A stretch of 28,892 nucleotides of DNA from Anaerolineaceae bacterium UBA6107 (GTDB lineage: Bacteria; Chloroflexota; Anaerolineae; Anaerolineales; Anaerolineaceae), in NCBI GenBank assembly GCA_002428455.1, contig DIWL01000017.1:11918-40809 (forward strand), written 5' to 3'. Of the stretch, positions 23,936 to 28,892 are shown one piece after another. Each line of letters opens with the position of its first letter. Position 1 is the stretch's first letter. The position numbers and the translations under genes were made by a program. The notes beneath the pieces were generated by a model that saw nothing but the letters and a program-made list of their open reading frames with translations, ran no database searches and was not told the origin of the DNA.

Positions 23936-24913
23936 TCATTTTCCGGAACTTAGCCGTGCCAGATCAGCGTCTACCATCAAGGCAACCAGTTCAGCAAATT
24001 CGACCCTGGGCTGCCAATGCAGTTCAGCGCGGGCACGGCTCGCGTCCCCGATCAATGGTACCGCTTCGTCAGGGCGGTAGAATTTTTCGTCAAAGACCAC
24101 ATGCTCGCGGTAATCCAATCCAAGCCGGGCAAATGCCAGCTCACAAAATTCACGGATGGTGTGCCCCACACCAGTCGCCAGGACAAAATCCCTTGGCTCC
24201 GGCTGCTGTAACATTTGCCACATGGCTTTAACGTAGTCCGGAGCGTAACCCCAATCGCGTACCGCGTCCAGGTTGCCCAGCACCAGTTTATCAAGCAGAC
24301 CGAGTTTGATCTGTGCCACGCCGTGAGCGATCTTGCGCGTGACATATTCATAACCGCGCCGGGGAGATTCGTGATTGAATGCGATGCCGGTGCAGGCGTA
24401 CATTCCGTAATTTTCACGATAATTGCTGGTTAGAAAGTAACCTGTGACCTTGGTAATACCGTAAGCAGAACGCGGATTGAACGGGGTATCTTCGTTTTGG
24501 GGTGAGGTCCTGGCCCTGCCAAACAGCTCCGAAGAACCGGCGAAATAAAAATGGCACTGCGGTGCGGCGTTCTTTAACGCGGAAAGCACATTGTGTGTAC
24601 CGCCGATGTTGGTATTGAAGACAGAGAACTCCTCATCAAAGGAATAGGAAACAAACGAAGAAGCCGCCAGGTGATAGCACTCGTCCGGTGCGACCCTCTC
24701 AATGATGCTGTGCAGAGACGGGTAGGATTCGATCGAGCCGACATGCAGCACGATTTCGCGCTCAACCCCGGATAAGCGTGCCATTGCCCGCTCAGGGTCT
24801 TCGATCTCACTGCGTAAAACAATTCCGTGAACCTGGTAACCTTTGCTGAGAAGCAGTTCAGCCAGGTATGAGCCATCCTGCCCGGTAATGCCTGTGATAA
24901 GCGCTTTTTTCAA
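23936..24913 (-). CDS. gmd: GDP-mannose 4,6-dehydratase family protein
   Basis: The 325-residue extended-SDR protein has ITGITGQDGSYLAELL at 6-21, the characteristic Gmd opening, GSSELFG at 126-132 (catalytic Ser/Glu), YGITK at 151-155 (Tyr/Lys) and FNHESPRRG at 179-187, a Gmd hallmark. It should convert GDP-mannose to GDP-4-keto-6-deoxymannose, a precursor of GDP-rhamnose, GDP-fucose or GDP-perosamine. It is somewhat shorter than most Gmd proteins (about 340-370). No GDP-keto-sugar reductase or aminotransferase is found in the window, so the end product is open. The TTG start has GAGG four bases upstream and there is no early ATG. Confidence 0.85.
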   Translation of the reverse strand: MKKALITGITGQDGSYLAELLLSKGYQVHGIVLRSEIEDPERAMARLSGVEREIVLHVGSIESYPSLHSIIERVAPDECYHLAASSFVSYSFDEEFSVFNTNIGGTHNVLSALKNAAPQCHFYFAGSSELFGRARTSPQNEDTPFNPRSAYGITKVTGYFLTSNYRENYGMYACTGIAFNHESPRRGYEYVTRKIAHGVAQIKLGLLDKLVLGNLDAVRDWGYAPDYVKAMWQMLQQPEPRDFVLATGVGHTIREFCELAFARLGLDYREHVVFDEKFYRPDEAVPLIGDASRARAELHWQPRVEFAELVALMVDADLARLSSGK

Positions 24914-25000
24914 TATTCCTCGCCTTTAACTCGTGATGAACGGGAAATCCGTCCTGTCTCCCTATTTTACCCATGTTTTGTAGAGGATTGATCACCTGGT

Positions 25001-26413
25001 TCAGAAACGTCCTATCGGTTTCGGTTCGTTGACAACCGGATCCTCTTCCAGCGTTCGTAGAATGAGGTAGCAGGCGATCATGAACCCGCCGTTGGCCAGC
25101 TCCATCACCCGCACCGTGGAGGTGTTCAGGTGCCAGACTAGGTCGTGCGGGGTGATCAGGTAGACCAAGCCCATACCAAGCACATAGAGGCTGGTCGCGA
25201 TGATAGCCGGCAAACTCTCCCTGACGAAGGGACGCTTGAAGAGCAAATTACTGACCAATAATAGCACCAGCAGCATCAGTGAGGCGTTGATATATTTAAA
25301 TAACTTTTCTGTGATCAATTCCAGCGATCCATCAGAGAGGCGCAGCGCCAGGCGTTGGAAAGATGCCTGCGTGCCCAGCCCAAGATCGTTGGAGAGCCCC
25401 CATTGCTTCTCGTAAAAACTCCAAATGACGAATGGGATCAGAACTACGACCCCAATAATCACGTAACGCCAATTAATGGCCAGCGTGGGCCTGGTCTTCA
25501 GCCTGATCGGCCATTTGGAAATGATGGCATACACTGCGAAGGCGAAGAAAAGCACCAACAAGGCAAGATTACCTTCGTTCTTAATATAAAGAAGGAAAAG
25601 CGTGCAAGCGATACTTGATACCAGGTCGATCTTTCTTCCTTTCTGCATGTAGCGGTCAAACAACAGCAACGCAATGCAGAAGTAGAAAGCCAGCAACCCA
25701 TCCATGTACCCGTTCCACAACCACGGGAAAAGGCTGAAAGGCAGGAGGAAAACCAGGAAAGCGTAACTGAAGGTCTTACGGGCAAATGTGACCAGCCAGA
25801 CGGTTGGCGGAATGAAAACCAGGAAAAGGGACAGCTTCGGCAGGTATTCATTCCAGAAACCCATGATGTACATGATCTGGGAAGCCAGCGAAGGGATCAT
25901 TTTCGGGTAATCAAGCTGGGAGAATACCACGGTCGGATCCTGCCAACCGGCTTCCAGACCGATCGAACCGGCAAAATAGATCATCTTGGCGTGAAAAAAC
26001 CAGATCGAGCGGGCATCCCAATCATAAAGCGCGTTTGAAAGGATCGGTCCAGCCAGCAGCAGTACAAAAAATGCCACCCCCACCCACTTGTTGAGGGAAT
26101 CCGGATTTCTTAACTTCTGGATATGATTGCGCACAAGATACAGAATAAAAAGGAACAACCCGATCAGTGCCAGCACACCGCCTATGATCAGGCTGAGCTT
26201 TAACTTCTGGAAGATGAGCAGGATGCCGAAGTTAAGGATGAACCCGCCCAACAGGATGAGCGGAAATTCTTCAATCAGCAGCGAATCCATTTTTCTGCGC
26301 AGGAAGTTGCCATGCAGGAGCGGACCCGCAATAAGCCAGCCCAGTCCAACCAGGTAAAGGAGAGCGGCTGCGGTTAATCCAACCAGCCTGAGCAGGTTAA
26401 GGGCAGTTGACAA
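25001..26413 (-). CDS. GT-C type integral membrane glycosyltransferase
   Basis: The 470-residue protein has about 11-12 membrane spans. The YDWDARSIWFFHAKMIYF segment (130-147), just after a span, fits the first external loop of GT-C enzymes, where acidic residues bind a polyprenyl-phosphate sugar; YIKNEGNLALL later in the protein is also family-like. It would act at the outer face of the membrane. A Wzy-type polymerase is the main alternative, since polytopic proteins of this size are easily confused. The TTG start lies inside the end of the upstream gene (17-bp overlap) and is fixed by GAGGAAG six bases before it. Confidence 0.65.
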   Translation of the reverse strand: MSTALNLLRLVGLTAAALLYLVGLGWLIAGPLLHGNFLRRKMDSLLIEEFPLILLGGFILNFGILLIFQKLKLSLIIGGVLALIGLFLFILYLVRNHIQKLRNPDSLNKWVGVAFFVLLLAGPILSNALYDWDARSIWFFHAKMIYFAGSIGLEAGWQDPTVVFSQLDYPKMIPSLASQIMYIMGFWNEYLPKLSLFLVFIPPTVWLVTFARKTFSYAFLVFLLPFSLFPWLWNGYMDGLLAFYFCIALLLFDRYMQKGRKIDLVSSIACTLFLLYIKNEGNLALLVLFFAFAVYAIISKWPIRLKTRPTLAINWRYVIIGVVVLIPFVIWSFYEKQWGLSNDLGLGTQASFQRLALRLSDGSLELITEKLFKYINASLMLLVLLLVSNLLFKRPFVRESLPAIIATSLYVLGMGLVYLITPHDLVWHLNTSTVRVMELANGGFMIACYLILRTLEEDPVVNEPKPIGRF

Positions 26414-26993
26414 GGGACACTTCCTCTGCCTGATCGATCAAGTCGCAAGCGGGAAAATCACCGGTCTCATCGATCGCGGTGAAAACACTGGTCGCCTGCT
26501 CCGACATCCTCAGCGGCCAGGCGGACTCCACAATACGCTGGACGATGTGGTAATCCGCGCTCATCTGCGGTGAGAGGCGGTAGCTTGTGATCTTATGCTC
26601 TTCGATCAAAGCCAGCATTTGTTGGACCGGTTCCGGCAACACCTCGAGCCCGGTGTGTGGTGTCAAGAGATTATTGAGGGGTTGGCTGGGATGTTCCATG
26701 GCATCAGTGATGGTTTTGCGCACCTGCGCGAAAGCAGAGAGAGACACTGAACTCAGGAACATATAAGCGATTACCGAAACGAGCACCAGGGTAAAAGAAG
26801 GTTTCGGCAGCAGTAAAGAAACCAGGTAAAAGGCGATGATCAGCAGCGCATAGACGCGGTGCCCGTGGTTGTAATTTATAATTGCCCAGCCAACCAGCAG
26901 GATGAACACCACACCAAGCCAAATCCGGTAAGGGGTGAAGAAGTCCCTGATTTTGGATGACCGTTCCTGTTTCACAGACATTTTCCTGCTCAT
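26397..26993 (-). CDS. Small membrane protein of unknown function
   Basis: I do not recognise this 198-residue protein. It has a basic N-terminus, three likely membrane spans (about 23-41, 46-62 and 66-88), then a hydrophilic domain of about 110 residues with two cysteines near the end (C183, C197). The domain after the third span should lie outside the cytoplasm if the N-terminus is inside, by the positive-inside rule. The gene overlaps the GT-C gene by 17 bases, so the two are probably made together, and it may be a partner of that enzyme. Two ATG codons (26993, 26981) are possible starts; AGCAGGAAA before the second favours it slightly. Confidence 0.65.
   Translation of the reverse strand: MSRKMSVKQERSSKIRDFFTPYRIWLGVVFILLVGWAIINYNHGHRVYALLIIAFYLVSLLLPKPSFTLVLVSVIAYMFLSSVSLSAFAQVRKTITDAMEHPSQPLNNLLTPHTGLEVLPEPVQQMLALIEEHKITSYRLSPQMSADYHIVQRIVESAWPLRMSEQATSVFTAIDETGDFPACDLIDQAEEVSLVNCP
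26420..26426 (-). promoter_or_regulatory. Ribosome-binding site fixing a TTG start
   Basis: On the minus strand GAGGAAG lies six bases before TTG at 26413, within the end of the upstream small membrane protein gene. It decides the TTG start of the GT-C gene. Confidence 0.55.
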
Positions 26994-27069
26994 TTATAAA
27001 AATGGGTGAAAAAATATATGACCTACTACCGATCAAATACAGGCGGTATGTGCAGGTCAACTAAGGCAT

Positions 27070-27075
27070 ATTATA
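27070..27075 (-). promoter_or_regulatory. Putative -10 box for the small membrane protein gene
   Basis: An exact minus-strand TATAAT lies in the 177-bp divergent region (26994-27170), about 77 bases before the ATG at 26993. A -35-like TTGACC on the same strand (27056-27061) lies downstream of it and could belong to a second, weaker start. Confidence 0.3.
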
Positions 27076-27132
27076 CAACTTTATGATATGAGGTGACAGA
27101 GCCGGAGGCTGATCCTTACCCGGCTGTTGCGG

Positions 27133-27138
27133 TATAAT
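27133..27138 (+). promoter_or_regulatory. Putative -10 box for the SAF-domain dehydrogenase gene
   Basis: An exact plus-strand TATAAT lies 32 bases before the ATG at 27171, giving a leader of about 25 bases. No clear -35 is at the usual distance. Confidence 0.4.
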
Positions 27139-27145
27139 CCAAGAG

Positions 27146-27163
27146 GCAATCATTCAGGATTGC
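27146..27163 (+). promoter_or_regulatory. Hairpin over the likely ribosome site of the dehydrogenase gene
   Basis: GCAATC (27146-27151) and GATTGC (27158-27163) are perfect 6-base arms around ATTCAG. The only Shine-Dalgarno-like sequence near the ATG, AGGA at 27156-27159, is partly within the loop and second arm, so folding would hide it. It may equally be a DNA operator. Confidence 0.35.
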
Positions 27164-27170
27164 ATTATTT

Positions 27171-28355
27171 ATGTCAATTATTGCACCTAAGGCAACCACA
27201 TTGGACAACAATCGGACACGTATAGGAATTATCGGAAGCGGTTTTATCGCGAGCGGGCTCAGGATGGCGGTCGACAACCAGCCGGACATGCAGGTTTCAC
27301 GCATGCTCACGCGGCGCAACCTGGCTGACCTGCCCGCGGGTGAACTTTTTACCAACTCGGTCGACGATCTGATCGATCATAGTGAACTGGTCGTCGAGGC
27401 GGCCGGTGACCCGATCTACGGCACTGATGTCGTCGCCCGTATCCTGGAAGCCGGGCTGCCGGTGGTCACCATGGACGCTGAATTACAGATCACCACAGGC
27501 ACTTACCTTAGCACCCTCGGGTACCTGACCGAAGCCGAGGGCGACCAGCCTGGTGCGCTGGCCGCACTGCACCGTGAAGCGCTGGCAATGGGGTTCAAAC
27601 CCCTGGTGTACGGAAACCTGAAAGGTTTCTTAAACCTGAATCCGACACCGCATGATATGGACTATTGGGCGAAATTCCAGGGGATCAGCCTGGACCAGGT
27701 GACCGCGTTCACCGACGGCACCAAGTTGCAGGTGGAACAGGTTCTGGTGGCCAACGGGCTGGGAGCCACGATCGCACAGCAAGGACTGCTGGGATACACT
27801 TCCGCTGAAGTGGATGAAGGAGCTAACCGCCTGGCAGAAGCCGCCCACCAGATCGGCGCACCGATCAGTGACTACCTGCTTTCAGACCGCAACGCACCGC
27901 GCAAATTACCGGCTGGCGTGTTCATCACAGCGCTGCATGATGAACGGCAGGCACCTGCGCTCAAGTATCTCAAAATGGGGCAAGGCCCGTATTACACCCT
28001 GCTGCGCAATTACCATCTCTGCCACCTTGAGATCCCTAAAACCATCCGCGAAGCGCTGGTCGGGACAGCAGTGCTGCTTGATAACAGCGCCAAACCGACT
28101 ACCAGCGTGGCGGCGATCAGCAAGACCGAACTGAGGGCAGGTACCCGGATCGACCACGCGCTGGGCAGCTTTGAAGTGCGCGGAGAAGCCATCCTGATCA
28201 AGTCGATGCCCGACCATCTTCCGATCGGTCTGATGCGCAACGCCGTCCTCAAGCACACGGTAGAGGCAGGCCAGATGCTCACACTCGATGATGTGGAGAT
28301 TCCCGAAACGCTAGCCTACAAAGCCTGGCAGTACACACTCAAACAAGCCATATAA
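27171..28355 (+). CDS. Rossmann-fold dehydrogenase-like protein with a C-terminal SAF domain
   Basis: The 394-residue protein has an N-terminal NAD(P)-binding domain (GIIGSGFIASGL, 19-30), a homoserine-dehydrogenase-like middle, and a C-terminal SAF-like domain (about 320-390, with VEAGQMLTLDDVEIPETL). Proteins of this kind are often annotated as homoserine dehydrogenase-like or FlgA-like; real substrates are mostly sugar acids or small carbonyl compounds, and I cannot choose one here. The first 16 residues are a probably disordered tail. Its stop is followed at once (TAAATG) by a glycoside-hydrolase-like gene, which points to sugar or sugar-acid catabolism rather than polysaccharide assembly. 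Local GC content is clearly higher than in the cluster. Confidence 0.72.
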   Translation: MSIIAPKATTLDNNRTRIGIIGSGFIASGLRMAVDNQPDMQVSRMLTRRNLADLPAGELFTNSVDDLIDHSELVVEAAGDPIYGTDVVARILEAGLPVVTMDAELQITTGTYLSTLGYLTEAEGDQPGALAALHREALAMGFKPLVYGNLKGFLNLNPTPHDMDYWAKFQGISLDQVTAFTDGTKLQVEQVLVANGLGATIAQQGLLGYTSAEVDEGANRLAEAAHQIGAPISDYLLSDRNAPRKLPAGVFITALHDERQAPALKYLKMGQGPYYTLLRNYHLCHLEIPKTIREALVGTAVLLDNSAKPTTSVAAISKTELRAGTRIDHALGSFEVRGEAILIKSMPDHLPIGLMRNAVLKHTVEAGQMLTLDDVEIPETLAYKAWQYTLKQAI

Positions 28356-28892
28356 ATGATAAATAAAACTCACGGATTCCTCGCTGATACCTGGTGGTAC
28401 GCCATGACCGCCAGGTTGTCAGATGGGAACTTCCGGAAACTTGTTGACTTACGGGTCAGCCAAGGGTTTAACGCCGCCCAGTTCGTGGTGGGCATCCCCC
28501 CTGAAACCACTCCTGAAACTCCCAACGCTGCCAGTATGTATGGCCCCGCCTGGACGCGCGATGGCGTATTCAACCGGGATTACTTACAGCACGCCAGGCA
28601 GCGTATGGTCGCAATCAACAAGGCAGGATTAACCGGCATCGTTTACGGCGCATGGGGTCCGCAGATCAACTGGCTGGGCATTGAGCACATGATCGAATGG
28701 TGGGTGGAAGTGCTCAGCATCAGCGCCGACCTGGATGTGATCTACTGCCTCACCGGTGAGAGCAACCTGCATGTGGGACCGACGGATTTTGCCGCGTCTG
28801 GCAAGGGTAACCGGTTGGTGCAGATGATCGAGAAAACTGCCGGAAAATCAAGTTTTGCCCGTAGAGTGATGCAACGGATATTTCGCCACCCT
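28356..28892 (+). CDS. Start of a DUF4038-like (apiosidase-like) TIM-barrel protein, cut by the window end
   Basis: An open frame begins at ATG 28356, directly after the previous TAA, and stays open for all 179 codons to the window edge. It opens with HGFLADTWWYAMTARLS (residues 5-21), continues with a GFNAAQFVVG strand (41-50) and later has GIVYGAWGPQINWLG (about 92-106) and DVIYCLTGES (about 129-138). These match the order of barrel strands in DUF4038 glycoside-hydrolase-like proteins (LGDT-W, GFN-, -WG-, -GGD). The C-terminal part is outside the window, so the active site cannot be judged in full. It is probably co-transcribed with the SAF-domain gene. Confidence 0.6.
   Translation, partial: MINKTHGFLADTWWYAMTARLSDGNFRKLVDLRVSQGFNAAQFVVGIPPETTPETPNAASMYGPAWTRDGVFNRDYLQHARQRMVAINKAGLTGIVYGAWGPQINWLGIEHMIEWWVEVLSISADLDVIYCLTGESNLHVGPTDFAASGKGNRLVQMIEKTAGKSSFARRVMQRIFRHP

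Overview
This is a bacterial chromosomal window dominated by one surface-polysaccharide gene cluster of about 27 kb. Metabolic genes begin near 27.1 kb and run off the right edge. No RNA gene, phage gene, insertion sequence or CRISPR array is visible. The gene content does not fix the taxon. A Chloroflexota (Anaerolineae-like) or other environmental anaerobe is my tentative guess, based on mixed mid-range GC, many TTG/GTG starts with good Shine-Dalgarno sites, and the mix of teichoic-acid-like and rhamnose genes. This is inference only.

Left arm (1-2788, mostly minus): the tail of a plus-strand gene at the edge, then three minus-strand genes in transcription order: a sulfotransferase, a TagB/TagF-like glycerophosphotransferase and a LicC-like nucleotidyltransferase. 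A 217-bp divergent region (2789-3005) separates them from a plus-strand operon: a Wzx-type flippase, an unrecognised propeller-like protein, two tandem paralogous sulfotransferases, a GT4 glycosyltransferase, and the decayed C-terminus of a further sulfotransferase (8827-8964).

Central arm (8988-23727, minus strand): transcription runs from the Wzm/Wzt-type ABC exporter through rfbC-rfbB-rfbA-rfbD (complete dTDP-L-rhamnose synthesis, all three junctions ATGA overlaps). It continues into a TupA-like ATP-grasp protein, a GT2 enzyme with a coiled-coil tail, a large GT2-GT4 fusion, a GT4 enzyme, a DPD-motif glycosyltransferase and a GT-C membrane glycosyltransferase. Three of these proteins share seven copies of a 38-residue repeat at their N-termini. 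Upstream of the ABC exporter lie a GDP-mannose 4,6-dehydratase family gene, another GT-C membrane protein and a small membrane protein that overlaps it.

Right arm (27171-28892, plus): a Rossmann/SAF-domain dehydrogenase-like protein and, directly after it, the start of a DUF4038-like (apiosidase-like) TIM-barrel protein cut by the window edge. Local composition is richer in GC here, and this seems to be the boundary of the polysaccharide locus.

Taken together, the locus looks able to make a rhamnose-containing glycan carrying polyol-phosphate and sulfate groups, perhaps also an amino-acid or peptide group through the ATP-grasp protein, and to export it by an ABC route, a flippase route, or both. 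The most unusual features are the shared N-terminal repeat on unrelated catalytic domains, the unknown propeller-like protein among the sulfotransferases, and the combination of sulfate and glycerophosphate chemistry in one locus.
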